From the NCBI RefSeq assembly GCF_000695625.1, contig NZ_JMQI01000006.1, positions 84,343 through 148,342 on the forward strand: a stretch of DNA of 64,000 nucleotides, written 5' to 3'. Below the pieces are notes generated by a model that worked only from the letters and a program-made list of their open reading frames with translations, was not told where the DNA came from and ran no database searches. Numbering within the stretch: the stretch's first letter is position 1; the number at the start of each line of letters is the position of its first letter. The DNA comes from Amycolatopsis rifamycinica. Its GTDB lineage: Bacteria; Actinomycetota; Actinomycetes; Mycobacteriales; Pseudonocardiaceae. The translations under genes were made by a program, and so were the position numbers. Positions 44,933 to 55,086 of the stretch are shown piece after piece.

Positions 44933-45510
44933 CAGGAGAACTCCCGGTCGAGGGTGGTGTGCAGGTGGGCGGCGACGGCGCGCAGCGGCGCAAGGTCACG
45001 GCGGGTGCGGGCCAGCAGCAGCCCGCCTTCGATCGCGGCGAGCACGACGGTGGCCAGCTCGTCCGCGTCGCCGTCGGAAAGCCCCCGGCCGGCGAGGTAT
45101 CCGGAGAGGATGCCGTGCCAGGACGAGTAGCCGTCCGTGCAGGCCGCCCGGATCGGTTCGCTCGACGCGGCGGCGTCGAGCGCCACCGTCGCGAGTGGAC
45201 AGCCGCGCTGGAAGTCCGATTCGGTGAGGAAACCCGCGAGCGCGTCGACGACCCGATCGATCGCGGCGGCGGGATCGGGCGCGTCGTTCAGGATGGTTTC
45301 GAGGAGCGTGCCCGTGCGTTCGCTCGAAAGCCGGACGGCTTCGGCGGCGAGCTGTTCCTTGCCGCCGGGGAAGTGGAAGTAGAGCGACCCCTTCGGCGCG
45401 CCACCCGCCGTCGTCAGCTGGGTGAGGCCGGTGGCGTGGTAGCCCTGGGTCTGGAACAGGTCGGCGGCGGTGTCGAGCATCCGCTGCCGCGTGTCGGTGC
45501 GGCGAACCAT
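44932..45510 (-). CDS. TetR-family regulator of the hydrolase pair
   Basis: 192 residues with a helix-turn-helix at about 26-50 (ATGLTQLTTAGGAPKGSLYFHFPGGKEQLA), the Gly-Ala-Pro-Lys-Gly-Ser-Leu-Tyr pattern of the TetR/AcrR YcdC-like branch. TACGGT (minus strand, 45517-45522) lies six bases before ATG 45510, so it is probably leaderless. A GACCGGTC palindrome at 45537-45544 between this gene and the epimerase is a likely operator. Confidence 0.9.
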   Translation of the reverse strand: MVRRTDTRQRMLDTAADLFQTQGYHATGLTQLTTAGGAPKGSLYFHFPGGKEQLAAEAVRLSSERTGTLLETILNDAPDPAAAIDRVVDALAGFLTESDFQRGCPLATVALDAAASSEPIRAACTDGYSSWHGILSGYLAGRGLSDGDADELATVVLAAIEGGLLLARTRRDLAPLRAVAAHLHTTLDREFS

Positions 45511-45528
45511 GGGCCGACCGTAGCGCAA

Positions 45529-45548
45529 ACTATGACGACCGGTCTAGT
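45529..45548. promoter_or_regulatory. Candidate TetR operator between tetR and the epimerase
   Basis: The perfect core GACCGGTC (45537-45544) is flanked by ACTA on the left and TAGT on the right, the latter offset by four bases. Sites of the form TAGACCGGTCTA are common for TetR-family proteins. Confidence 0.4.
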
Positions 45549-45576
45549 GACTTCGCGAATCGGTAAGGTCGTGCGC

Positions 45577-46482
45577 ATGGGCAACCCGACCGGTCAGCAG
45601 TTCGAGATCACCCGCGGCAACGCGCGCGCCGTCGTCACCGAAATCGGTGCCGGGCTGCGCGCCTTCGAAGTCGGCGGCGTGCCGTACGTCGAGGAATTCC
45701 CCGAGGACGCGAAGCCCCCGATGGGCGCGGGGCAGGTGCTGCTGCCCTGGCCGAACCGCACCAAGGGCGGGCAGTGGACGTTCCAGGGGGAGACCCAGCA
45801 GCTCGAGGTCACCGAGGAGGCGCGCGGCAACGCCATCCACGGCCTGACCCGCCACCTCGAGTGGGAGCTGCTGGAGCACGCCGAGTCGTCGGTCACCCTG
45901 GCCGTCGACGTCGCGGTGCAGCCCGGCTGGCCGGTGCCGCTGCGCGCGACGGTGACCTACGAGGTCTCGCCGCGCGAACTGACCGTCACCCACGAAATCC
46001 GCAACGAAGGCGAGCAGCCGATCGGCGTCGGCGTCGGGACGCACCCGTACTTCCGGATCGGCGACGTCCCGACCGACGAGCTGACGCTGACGCTGCCGGC
46101 GAGCCGGGTCCGGCCGTCCCGGCCCGACGAGCAGATGCCGTACGCCGAGGAGCAGGACGTCGAGGGCACGGAGTACGACTTCCGCGCCGGCCGCGTGCTG
46201 GCGGGCGTCAACCTGGACACGGCGTTCGGCGGCCTCGCCGCGGCCGAGGACGGCCGGCACCACGTCGTCCTGAGCCACGAGGGTCAGGAACTGCTGGTCT
46301 GGACCGGCCCGGACTTCCGCTGGGCCCAGGTGTTCACCCCCGACGACCTGGTCGGCCGCGGCCGGGCGGTGGCGATCGAGCCGATGACCTGCCCGGCCGA
46401 CGCGCTCAACACGGGCACGGACCTGATCGAGCTGGAGCCGTCGGCGTCCTGGTCGGGCAGCTGGGGCATCCGAGTCCGGTGA
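45577..46482 (+). CDS. Aldose 1-epimerase-family protein
   Basis: 301 residues, beta-sandwich mutarotase fold. Characteristic motifs are LPWPNRTKGGQW, NAIHGLTRH (His of the active site), VGVGTHPYFRIG (second catalytic His) and AIEPMTCPADALNTG with the catalytic Glu. It interconverts sugar anomers in the cytoplasm. TAAGGT seven bases before the ATG suggests a leaderless transcript. It overlaps the GNAT gene by four bases. Confidence 0.92.
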   Translation: MGNPTGQQFEITRGNARAVVTEIGAGLRAFEVGGVPYVEEFPEDAKPPMGAGQVLLPWPNRTKGGQWTFQGETQQLEVTEEARGNAIHGLTRHLEWELLEHAESSVTLAVDVAVQPGWPVPLRATVTYEVSPRELTVTHEIRNEGEQPIGVGVGTHPYFRIGDVPTDELTLTLPASRVRPSRPDEQMPYAEEQDVEGTEYDFRAGRVLAGVNLDTAFGGLAAAEDGRHHVVLSHEGQELLVWTGPDFRWAQVFTPDDLVGRGRAVAIEPMTCPADALNTGTDLIELEPSASWSGSWGIRVR

Positions 46483-46943
46483 CGCCGCTTCGCCTGGGCG
46501 TCGCCGACGCGGGCGAAGTCCTGACGCTGCAACGCGCCGCGTACGTCACCGAGGCTCGCGCGCACGGGGACTTGGACCTGCCACCGCTGCTGGAAACCCT
46601 CGACGAGACGCGGCTGGCCCTCGGCGGGCTCTCCTGGGGCATCCGGGAGGCCGGGCGCCTGGTGGCGTCGGTGCGGCTGACGGTGCGCGGCCCGGTCGGG
46701 GTGATCGGCCGCCTGGTCGTCGCCCCGGACCGGCAGGGCACCGGGCTGGGCGGCGGGCTCCTGCGGTTCGCGGAGTCCGCGGCCCCGGCCGAGGTGACGC
46801 TGTTCCGGCTCTTCACCGGCTCGAAGAGCGCGGGGCCGTTGCACCTGTACGCCAAGCACGGCTACCGCGAGACGCACCGGACGCCCGAGAACAACCACGA
46901 GCTCGTGCACTTGGAGAAGACCCGCGTGCGCGTCCCCGGGTGA
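46479..46943 (+). CDS. GNAT-family N-acetyltransferase
   Basis: 154 residues from a GTG that overlaps the epimerase stop. Acetyl-CoA binding is indicated by GRLVVAPDRQGTGLGGGLL (the Q/R-x-x-G-x-G/A loop), and the C-terminal YAKHGYRETHRTPENNHE is a common GNAT ending. The acceptor is unknown. Co-transcription with the epimerase hints at a sugar-linked substrate but proves nothing. Confidence 0.87.
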   Translation: MTPLRLGVADAGEVLTLQRAAYVTEARAHGDLDLPPLLETLDETRLALGGLSWGIREAGRLVASVRLTVRGPVGVIGRLVVAPDRQGTGLGGGLLRFAESAAPAEVTLFRLFTGSKSAGPLHLYAKHGYRETHRTPENNHELVHLEKTRVRVPG

Positions 46944-46963
46944 GTTCGTTAGCGTGGCGAACT

Positions 46964-48181
46964 ATGGCGAAGGCAATTGTCGGGGGCTACGTCGTCCCCA
47001 TCGACGGTGATCCCATCGAGGGCGGCACGGTCCTGATCGACGGCGGCAAGATCGTCGCGGTCGGCACCGAGGCCGACGTCGACATCCCGGAGGACGCCGA
47101 ACTGGTCGACGCGGCCGGCACCTGGGTGCTGCCCGGCTTCATCGACGCCCACGCCCACCTCGGCGTCCACGAGGACGGCGAAGGCTGGGCCGGCAACGAC
47201 ACCAACGAGATGACCGACCCGAACGGCGCCCGCTTCCGCGCCGTCGACGGTATCGACCCGTACGAACCCGGCTTCGACGACGCGCTCGCCGGCGGCGTCA
47301 CGAGCGTCGTCATCAAGCCCGGCTCCGGCAACCCCATCGGCGGTCAGACCATCGGCGTCAAGACCTGGGGCCGCAGCATCCTGGACATGACGTTCGCGGA
47401 GCACGTCAGCGTGAAGAGCGCGCTCGGCGAGAACCCGAAGCGCGTGTACGGCGACAAGAAGCAGACGCCGTCGACGCGCCTGGGCGTCGCGGCGATCCTG
47501 CGCGAGGCCTTCACCAAGGCCCGCAACTACCAGGCGAAGCGCGCGCACGCGGAGTCCGAGGGCAAGCCGCACGAGGTCGACCTGACGCTGGAGACGCTCG
47601 CGAAGGTCCTCGACGGCGAGCTGTTCTGGGACCAGCACGTCCACCGCGCGGACGACATCGTGACCGCGATCCGGCTGGCCGACGAGTTCGGCTACAAGCT
47701 GGTGATCAACCACGGCACCGAAGGCCACCTGATCGCCGACCTGCTGGCCGAGCGGAACGTCCCGGTCATCCTCGGCCCGCTGTTCACCACGAAGTCCAAG
47801 GTCGAGCTGCGCAACCGCACGCTGCGCTCGGCCGGCATCCTGGCCCGCGCGGGTGTCAAGATCGCGATCACCACCGACCACCCGGTGATCCCGATCAACT
47901 TCCTCGTCTACCAGGCGGCCCTGGCGGTGAAGGACGGCCTCGACCCGGCGACGGCGCTGCGGTCGCTGACCGTCAACCCGGCGTCGATGCTGGACCTCGA
48001 CGGGCAGATCGGCTCGCTGAAGCCGGGTCTGGACGCCGACGTCGTGCTGTGGTCGGGCGACCCGCTGGACGTGATGAACCGCGCGCTGCGCGTGTTCGTC
48101 CGGGGCGACGAGGTGTACCACTTCGACGAGTCGCGGGGCGAAGGCGTGTCGAAGGACCGCCGCTACCGGGAGGCTCGCTGA
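46964..48181 (+). CDS. Amidohydrolase (imidazolonepropionase/dihydroorotase-like)
   Basis: 405 residues, cytoplasmic. The urease-type TIM barrel is shown by IDAHAHLG (metal His pair), VKTWG region, DQHVHRADD, INHGTEGH (His) and ITTDHPVIP (Asp), with small beta domains at both ends (IVGGYVVPIDGDPIEGGTVL and LKPGLDADVVLW). TAGCGT eight bases before ATG 46964 suggests a leaderless start. The substrate is unknown; family members act on cyclic amides and isoaspartyl peptides. Confidence 0.9.
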   Translation: MAKAIVGGYVVPIDGDPIEGGTVLIDGGKIVAVGTEADVDIPEDAELVDAAGTWVLPGFIDAHAHLGVHEDGEGWAGNDTNEMTDPNGARFRAVDGIDPYEPGFDDALAGGVTSVVIKPGSGNPIGGQTIGVKTWGRSILDMTFAEHVSVKSALGENPKRVYGDKKQTPSTRLGVAAILREAFTKARNYQAKRAHAESEGKPHEVDLTLETLAKVLDGELFWDQHVHRADDIVTAIRLADEFGYKLVINHGTEGHLIADLLAERNVPVILGPLFTTKSKVELRNRTLRSAGILARAGVKIAITTDHPVIPINFLVYQAALAVKDGLDPATALRSLTVNPASMLDLDGQIGSLKPGLDADVVLWSGDPLDVMNRALRVFVRGDEVYHFDESRGEGVSKDRRYREAR

Positions 48182-48191
48182 GTTTCGGGTG

Positions 48192-48222
48192 GCACGCCGG
48201 TGACCGGGCGGTTCCGGCGTGC
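48192..48222. terminator. Hairpin between convergent genes
   Basis: GCACGCCGG (48193-48200 region) pairs with CCGGCGTGC (48214-48222), a 9-bp stem between stops at 48181 and 48230. Confidence 0.6.
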
Positions 48223-48229
48223 TGCCCGA

Positions 48230-48775
48230 TCAGCCGAGGAGCGCGTCCAGGTCGAGCTCGACCGGGAACGGGACATCGGTGGTGAACGTCCCGGTGACCG
48301 CCGGCGCGTCGAGGTAGCCGGCGCCGCCGGCCCGGCACGCGACGAGCGACACCGGCCCGGCGGTGTCCACGATCCAGTAGTGCGGGATGCCCGCGTCCGC
48401 GTACTCATCGTGCTTGACCTGGTAGTCGGTGCGCTTCGAGTCCGGGGCCACGACCTCGGCGACGATGAGCACCTCGTCGGCCCGGAACAGGCCGTCGCCG
48501 CGGGCGATCGCCGACCGGCCGACGACCAGCAGGTCCGGCCGCCGGGCGAAGCCGGGTTCGCCGCGGGGCGCCAGACACAGGTCCAGGTCGTTGCGGACGA
48601 CGAACGCCAGCCCGGCGGGCAGCTGCCGTTCGAGCTGGGCGGCCAGCAGGCACACGGCCACGTCGTGGCGGCGGCCGGACCCGGGCGAGGTCACCACGCG
48701 GCCTTCCACCAGCTCCGTGAAGCCGGTGCCGTCGAGGGCCGCGTACTCCTCGACGGTCAGCAGATGACCGGGCAT
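48230..48775 (-). CDS. Uma2-family (DUF820) PD-(D/E)XK nuclease-fold protein
   Basis: 181 residues. It has the Uma2 pattern LTVEEYAAL, then ELVEGRVV, RPDLLVV, EVLIVAEVVAPDSKRTDYQVKHDEYADAGIPHYWIVD, in which E, D and the later K/D match the nuclease active site. Members are common in cyanobacteria and actinomycetes and their biological role is unclear. ATG 48775 has TACCGT (minus strand) six bases upstream; ATG 48808 is an alternative without such a signal. It stands alone. Confidence 0.88.
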   Translation of the reverse strand: MPGHLLTVEEYAALDGTGFTELVEGRVVTSPGSGRRHDVAVCLLAAQLERQLPAGLAFVVRNDLDLCLAPRGEPGFARRPDLLVVGRSAIARGDGLFRADEVLIVAEVVAPDSKRTDYQVKHDEYADAGIPHYWIVDTAGPVSLVACRAGGAGYLDAPAVTGTFTTDVPFPVELDLDALLG

Positions 48776-48824
48776 GGCGTCACGGTAACTGTCGCGAGGA
48801 TGCGACATCGGCCGCTGGATCGGG

Positions 48825-49961
48825 TTACGCCTGCTTCAGCTCCCGCGCGATGACGAGCCGCTGGATCTGGTTCGTCCCTTCGAAGATCTGCGGCACCTTC
48901 GCCTCCCGCATGTACCGCTCGACCGGGAAGTCCCGCGTGTACCCGGCCCCGCCGAGCACCTGCACGGCGTCCGTCGTCACCTTCATCGCGCCGTCGGTCG
49001 CCACCAGCTTGGCGATCGACGCCTGCCGCTGGAACGGCATCCCGCGGTCCCGGCGCCGGGCCGCGTCCAGGTAGAGCGCGCGGGACGCCTCCACCGTCGC
49101 CGCCATGTCCGCCAGCAGGAATTCGATGCCCTGGAAGTCGATGATCGGGCGGCCGAACTGCGAGCGTCCCTTCGCGTACGCCACCGCTTCGTCCAGCGCC
49201 GCCTGTGCCAGCCCCACCGCGCAGGCCGCGATCCCCAGCCGGCCCGAGCTCAGCGAGGACAGGGCGATGCGGAGCCCGGCTCCCGGCGCACCCAGCAACC
49301 GCTCGGCCGGGACGCGCGCGTTCTCGAAGATCAGCTGGGCGGTCGGCGAGCCGGTCAGGCCCATCTTCCGTTCGCGGGGCGCCGCCGACAGGCCTTCGGT
49401 GGCCCCGTCGACCAGCAGGCAGGAGATCTCGTCCGGACCCGTGCGGACCATCGTCGTGTAGAAGTCCGCCACTCCGGCGTGGGTGATCCACGCCTTGGTG
49501 CCGTTGACGACGTAGTCCGGGCCGTCGAGCCGCGCGCGCGTCGAGAGGGCCGCCGCGTCCGAGCCCGCGTTCGTCTCCGAGAGCGCGTACGCGCCCAGGA
49601 GCGAGCCTTCGAGCATGTCCGGCAGCCACCGGTCGCGCTGCTCGCCGGTGCCGTACTCCGCCAGCCCGTAGCAGGACATCGTGTGCACCGACAGACCGAC
49701 GCCGACGGTCATCCACGCGGTCGCGATCTCCTCGAGGACCTGCAGGTAGACCTCGTACGGCACGTTGCCGCCGCCCCAGCGCTCGCTGTACGGCAGGCCC
49801 AGCAGCCCGGACTTCCCGAGCAGGCGGAACTGCTCGCGGGGGAACTGCTCCGCTTCCTCGGCCGCCGCCGCCCGCGGGGCGAGCTCGTCGCGCGCGATCT
49901 CCCTGGTCAGCGCGATCAGGTCCTCGGCCTCCGGGGAAGGCAGCAGGCGTTCGGCGGGCAT
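48825..49961 (-). CDS. Acyl-CoA dehydrogenase
   Basis: 378 residues, full length. Motifs: [18 protein letters not shown] (FAD/substrate loop), [19 protein letters not shown], and the C-terminal [35 protein letters not shown], whose Glu is the expected catalytic base. It oxidises an acyl-CoA to the 2-enoyl-CoA with electrons passed to ETF. ATG 49961 has GGAGG six bases upstream. It is divergent from a TetR with a dense operator cluster between, so it is probably induced by acyl-CoA. Confidence 0.94.
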   Translation of the reverse strand: MPAERLLPSPEAEDLIALTREIARDELAPRAAAAEEAEQFPREQFRLLGKSGLLGLPYSERWGGGNVPYEVYLQVLEEIATAWMTVGVGLSVHTMSCYGLAEYGTGEQRDRWLPDMLEGSLLGAYALSETNAGSDAAALSTRARLDGPDYVVNGTKAWITHAGVADFYTTMVRTGPDEISCLLVDGATEGLSAAPRERKMGLTGSPTAQLIFENARVPAERLLGAPGAGLRIALSSLSSGRLGIAACAVGLAQAALDEAVAYAKGRSQFGRPIIDFQGIEFLLADMAATVEASRALYLDAARRRDRGMPFQRQASIAKLVATDGAMKVTTDAVQVLGGAGYTRDFPVERYMREAKVPQIFEGTNQIQRLVIARELKQA

Positions 49962-49987
49962 CGTTGTCCTCCAAAACCACATCTTGC

Positions 49988-50028
49988 GGGGGTCCGGGTG
50001 GCGGAGCCCCCGGCCGGGCGAAGCCCGC
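49988..50028. repeat. GC-rich double-hairpin repeat, copy B
   Basis: Nearly the same sequence as copy A at 27833-27876: stems around GGCGGAGCC and GGGCGAAGCCC. Here it is non-coding, 27 bases upstream of the acyl-CoA dehydrogenase start. Confidence 0.75.
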
Positions 50029-50035
50029 ATGCAGG

Positions 50036-50077
50036 AGTACTGAGAACAGTACTGTGGGTTCGTTCAGAGTACAGTAC
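50036..50077. promoter_or_regulatory. GTACTGT operator cluster of the acd/tetR divergon
   Basis: AGTACTG-AGAA-CAGTACT (50036-50053) is a perfect 7-4-7 inverted repeat. It overlaps ACAGTACTGT (50046-50055), and AGTACAGTAC follows at 50068-50077. Together they give at least four GTACTGT half-sites in 42 bases between two divergent starts. Confidence 0.6.
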
Positions 50078-50112
50078 GACAGGCCTGGGGTGACCGGAAG
50101 ACGTAGGAGATA

Positions 50113-50703
50113 GTGAGCCGCATGCGCCCCGAACCCCGCCGACGGCCGACCGCGCGCCAGCAGGCGCTGCTCGGCGAGCTCGAGGCGCTCTTCCTGGCCG
50201 AGGGTTTCGCCGTCTTCACGCTGGACGACCTCGCCGGCCGCCTGCGCTGCTCGAAGTCGACGCTCTACGCGCTCGCGCCGAGCAAGGAGCAACTCGCCGT
50301 CAAGGTCGTCACCGGGTTCTTCCGGGGCGCCGCCGAACGGATCGAGGAGCGCATCGCCGGCATCGACGACGCCCCCAAGCTCATCGGGGAGTACCTCGCG
50401 GGCGTCGCCGAGCACCTCAACCGGGCGTCCGCGGCCTTCATGCGCGACCTCGCGGAGTTCGGCCCGGCCCGGGAGGCCTACCAGCTCAACAGCCGGTTCG
50501 CCGCGAAACGGCTGCACCAGTTCATCGACAAGGGTGTCGCCGACGGGGTGTTCCGCGACGTCCACGCCCGGCTGGTGGCCGAGATGACCGGGCTGATCAT
50601 CGAAGGCATCCAGACCGGCGTGCTCGCCCAGCGGACCGACGTGTCCGACGCCGAAGCGTTCACCGCTTTGGGTGAACTGCTGCTCGGTGGGTTGAACAAA
50701 TAG
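50113..50703 (+). CDS. TetR-family regulator
   Basis: 196 residues from a GTG with GGAGA upstream (ATG 50122 is an alternative). The helix-turn-helix is at about 36-60 (FTLDDLAGRLRCSKSTLYALAPSKEQLA). Its divergent partner is an acyl-CoA dehydrogenase, and the GTACTGT cluster between them is the likely operator, so it probably represses fatty or branched acyl-CoA oxidation and responds to an acyl-CoA. Confidence 0.88.
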   Translation: MSRMRPEPRRRPTARQQALLGELEALFLAEGFAVFTLDDLAGRLRCSKSTLYALAPSKEQLAVKVVTGFFRGAAERIEERIAGIDDAPKLIGEYLAGVAEHLNRASAAFMRDLAEFGPAREAYQLNSRFAAKRLHQFIDKGVADGVFRDVHARLVAEMTGLIIEGIQTGVLAQRTDVSDAEAFTALGELLLGGLNK

Positions 50704-50732
50704 CGGACAGGAATTGTCAGGCCGGGGTCAAT

Positions 50733-50747
50733 TAAACTCCCGGCGTG
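50733..50747 (+). promoter_or_regulatory. -10 box and leaderless start
   Basis: TAAACT (50733-50738) is six bases before GTG 50745. Confidence 0.5.
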
Positions 50748-51686
50748 ATCGTCGTAGGCGGAGAAGCTCTGGTCGACCTGGTTCCCGGCGACCCCCTGGA
50801 TTCCACTGTGGACGGTGGGCTGCGCGCGCTGCTGCCCCGGCTCGGCGGCGGCCCGTACAACGTCGCGCTGGCCGCCGGGCGGCTCGGCGTGCCGGCGGCG
50901 TTCCTGTCGCGCGTGTCCACCGACCGCTTCGGCGAGGCGATGATCGAGCGGCTGCACGCCTCGGCCGTCGACACCTCGCTGCTGCAGCGCGGCGACGAGC
51001 CGACGACGCTGGCCGTCGTGGCGCTCGACGCGAAGGGCGCGGCGCGCTACACCTTCTACGTCGAGGGCACCGCCGACCGGCTGGTCGCCGACCCGGGCCC
51101 GCTGGACGGCGATGTGACAGCGCTCTCACTCGGCACGCTCGGCATGGTCCTCGAGCCGGGCGCCTCGGCGTACGAGGCGATGCTGCGGCGCGAAGCGGCC
51201 CGCGGCGTGCTCACCGTGCTCGATCCCAACATCCGCGAGGCGCTCATCACCGATCCGGCCGCGTACCGGGCCCGGTTCGCGTCCTGGCTGCCGGACGTCC
51301 GGCTGCTGAAGATCTCCGACGACGACGCCGCGTGGCTCACCGAAGGCGCCGACCCGGTCGCCGCCGCGAAGACGTGGATCGAGTCCGGTGTGGACGCCGT
51401 GGTGCTCACCCGGGGCGCCGACGGGCTCTCGGTGATCACCGCCGCAGGTGAGCTGGCCCACGTGCCGTCGCGGAAGGTCACCGTCGTGGACACCATCGGC
51501 GCGGGCGACACCGTGCACGGCGCGCTGCTGGCCTGGTTGCACACCCGCGAGGCCACCGACCTGGCCTCCCTCGACGCCGGCGCGTGGCGCGAGGCCCTCA
51601 CCTTCGCGGCGAAGGCGGCGTCGATCACGGTGTCCCGCAGCGGTGCCGAGCCGCCCACGTCCGCCGACATGGCGGCCACCGTGTGA
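50745..51686 (+). CDS. PfkB-family carbohydrate kinase
   Basis: 313 residues. It opens VIVVGGEALVDLVP and has the two PfkB signatures: GGGPYNVALAAGRLG (about 33-48) and VVDTIGAGDTVHGALL (about 248-263), in which Asp in GAGD is the catalytic base. It phosphorylates a sugar with ATP; fructokinase is the commonest annotation for this shape. GTG start, probably leaderless. It follows the TetR gene by 41 bases. Confidence 0.92.
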   Translation: MIVVGGEALVDLVPGDPLDSTVDGGLRALLPRLGGGPYNVALAAGRLGVPAAFLSRVSTDRFGEAMIERLHASAVDTSLLQRGDEPTTLAVVALDAKGAARYTFYVEGTADRLVADPGPLDGDVTALSLGTLGMVLEPGASAYEAMLRREAARGVLTVLDPNIREALITDPAAYRARFASWLPDVRLLKISDDDAAWLTEGADPVAAAKTWIESGVDAVVLTRGADGLSVITAAGELAHVPSRKVTVVDTIGAGDTVHGALLAWLHTREATDLASLDAGAWREALTFAAKAASITVSRSGAEPPTSADMAATV

Positions 51687-51883
51687 ACCTGGTCCCAAAG
51701 GGGCCCCCAGGAGCAACGTCACCGCTGCGCGAAGGCGGGTTTCTCGACTAACGTTGAGGGGCATTCTTCATACCCCAGCGGGGCGGTGTGCAGCGAGGCG
51801 CCAGTGTTTCCTCGCGTGAACACGTGGCTACCTGTGGAACGTACAGGCGCCGCCGGCCCGTGCCCAACGTGAGAGGGACTTGC
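51687..51883 (+). promoter_or_regulatory. Long leader/promoter region of gltA
   Basis: A 197-base non-coding region upstream of gltA. It contains a small hairpin GGGGCATTCTTCATACCCC around 51759-51777 and no recognisable operator. GAGAGGG lies eight bases before the ATG. Confidence 0.4.
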
Positions 51884-53200
<1,317 letters not shown>

Positions 53201-53212
53201 GTTTCACCCGAC

Positions 53213-53248
53213 AAGCGCCCCGTCGTGCACCGGCACGGCGGGGCGCTT
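53213..53248 (+). terminator. gltA terminator
   Basis: AAGCGCCCCGTCGTGC (53213-53228) pairs with GCACGGCGGGGCGCTT (53233-53248) with one mismatch. It lies 12 bases after the gltA stop and just before the photolyase start. Confidence 0.8.
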
Positions 53249-53261
53249 ATCGTTTACCGGC

Positions 53262-54608
53262 GTGACTCGAGAAGCGCCGGTCGTCCTCTGGTTCCGCCGT
53301 GACCTGCGGCTGGGCGACCACGCCGCGCTTCTGGGGGCGTCTCGGCACAGCAAGCACGTGCTCGCGCTGTACGTCCTCGACGAGGCGCTGCTGAAGCCCG
53401 GAGGGGCGCCGCGGGAAGCATTCCTGTACGGCTGTCTCGAAAAGCTGAACGAGCAGCTCGGCGGCCGCCTGATGCTGGTGCGCGGCGACCCGGCGGCCGA
53501 GGTCGTCCGTGCGGCGCGCGGGATCGGCGCGGCCGCGGTGCACGTCAGCGCCGACACCGGCCCGTACGGCCGCCGCCGGGACGCGGCCGTGGCGAAAGCG
53601 TTGGCGGAGCACAACCTCGACTGGGTCGAGACGGGCTCGCCGTACGCGGTGACGCCGGGCCGCGTCACGAAGCCGGACGGCAGCCCGTACCGCGTCTTCA
53701 CGCCGTTCTTCCGCGCCTGGACGGCACACGGGTGGCATCCGCCCGCCGACACCGGACCGTCCCTTGTGGACTGGGTGGAACCGCCGCGCTCATTGCGGAT
53801 CCCGAAGCCGCCGCCGGTGTCCGCGACGTTGCCCGAGCCGGGCGAGCAGGCCGCGCTGCAGGTCTGGCACGACTTCCTCGACGGCCCGATCGAGACCTAC
53901 GACGCCGACCGGGACCGCCCGGACCGCGAAGGGACCACGCGGCTCTCGCCGTACCTGCGCTGGGGGTGCATCCACCCGCGCACGATCCTGGCCGACCTGG
54001 CCGGCGACGAACGGGCGGGCGCGAAGTCGCTGCGGAGCGAGATCTGCTGGCGCGAGTTCCACGCCGATGTCCTGTGGCACCGCCCGGAAACCGCGCGGAA
54101 GAACTACGACAAGCGGTTCGACGGCATGAAGCACGACGACGACCCCGAGGCCTTCTCGCGGTGGTGCGAGGGCCGGACGGGCTACCCGATCGTGGACGCC
54201 GGGATGCGGCAGCTGCTGGCCGAGGGCTGGATGCACAACCGGGTGCGGATGGTCGTCGCGAGCTTCCTGGTCAAGGACCTGCACCTGCCGTGGTGGCTGG
54301 GCGCCCGCCACTTCATGAAGCACCTGGTGGACGGCGACCTGGCGTCGAACCAGCTGAACTGGCAGTGGGTCGCGGGCTGCGGCACGGACGCGGCACCGTA
54401 CTTCCGCGTCTTCAACCCCACGACCCAGGGCGAGAAGTTCGATCCGCACGGTGATTACGTGCGCAAGTACGTGCCGGAGCTGCGAGGGGTCCCGGGAAAG
54501 GCGGTGCACCAGCTGAAGGAGCGCCCCGCGGACTACCCGGAACCCATGGTCGACCACGGCCACGAGCGCCAGGTGTCCCTGGAGCGCTACGGCAAGATCA
54601 CCTCGTGA
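53262..54608 (+). CDS. phr: Deoxyribodipyrimidine photolyase (class I CPD type)
   Basis: 448 residues from a GTG. The N-terminal antenna domain begins VVLWFRRDLRLGDHAALL; the FAD domain contains GTTRLSPYLRWGCIHPR, EICWREFHADVLWH, TGYPIVDAGMRQLLAEGWMHNR and NWQWVAGCGTDAAPYFRVFNP with the tryptophans used for electron transfer. It repairs UV dimers with light. TATCGT eight bases before the start may be its -10. It overlaps the convergent GNAT by 11 bases. Confidence 0.95.
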   Translation: MTREAPVVLWFRRDLRLGDHAALLGASRHSKHVLALYVLDEALLKPGGAPREAFLYGCLEKLNEQLGGRLMLVRGDPAAEVVRAARGIGAAAVHVSADTGPYGRRRDAAVAKALAEHNLDWVETGSPYAVTPGRVTKPDGSPYRVFTPFFRAWTAHGWHPPADTGPSLVDWVEPPRSLRIPKPPPVSATLPEPGEQAALQVWHDFLDGPIETYDADRDRPDREGTTRLSPYLRWGCIHPRTILADLAGDERAGAKSLRSEICWREFHADVLWHRPETARKNYDKRFDGMKHDDDPEAFSRWCEGRTGYPIVDAGMRQLLAEGWMHNRVRMVVASFLVKDLHLPWWLGARHFMKHLVDGDLASNQLNWQWVAGCGTDAAPYFRVFNPTTQGEKFDPHGDYVRKYVPELRGVPGKAVHQLKERPADYPEPMVDHGHERQVSLERYGKITS

Positions 54609-55086
54609 GCAACGGCTTGACGCGCCACACGACCGCGAGCGCCGGATCGCCGGTGGAACTCGGCTCGACCCGTTCGACGGTGAAGCCTTCGCGCTCGTAG
54701 AACGCGCCGGCTCGCTCGTTGGCCGCGAAGTGCTCGATGTACAGCCGCTCCGCATCGGCGGGCAGCTGCGCGGCGAGGGCCTCGAGCAGCCGCCGGCCGA
54801 GCCCGTGGCCGCGTTGCCCGGGGTGGACGTAAAGCTTGTAGACCACGTGCTCGGCGCCGCTGCGGCCGCGTTGCCCCACGCCGAGGATCTCCCCGCCGTC
54901 CTCGGCGACGACCACCAGCCCGGCCGCCACGGCCGCGCCGACGTGCGTCTCGTTCCACCAGTCGCGGACCTGCGCGTCCGCGGCGGCCGCGCCGATCAGC
55001 GGGGCGTAGTGCGCCCGGACGTGCGCCTCGCCGAACCGGTGGATCGCGGCCACGTCGCCGGGACCCGCCGCCCGCACCTCACCCAC
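54598..55086 (-). CDS. GNAT-family N-acetyltransferase
   Basis: 162 residues from a GTG. Acetyl-CoA motif VYKLYVHPGQRGHGLGRRLLEAL and the C-terminal NERAGAFYEREGF are standard GNAT features, of the RimI-like group. It overlaps the ABC permease gene upstream by eight bases and would be the last gene of that operon. Acceptor unknown. Confidence 0.88.
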   Translation of the reverse strand: MGEVRAAGPGDVAAIHRFGEAHVRAHYAPLIGAAAADAQVRDWWNETHVGAAVAAGLVVVAEDGGEILGVGQRGRSGAEHVVYKLYVHPGQRGHGLGRRLLEALAAQLPADAERLYIEHFAANERAGAFYEREGFTVERVEPSSTGDPALAVVWRVKPLLTR

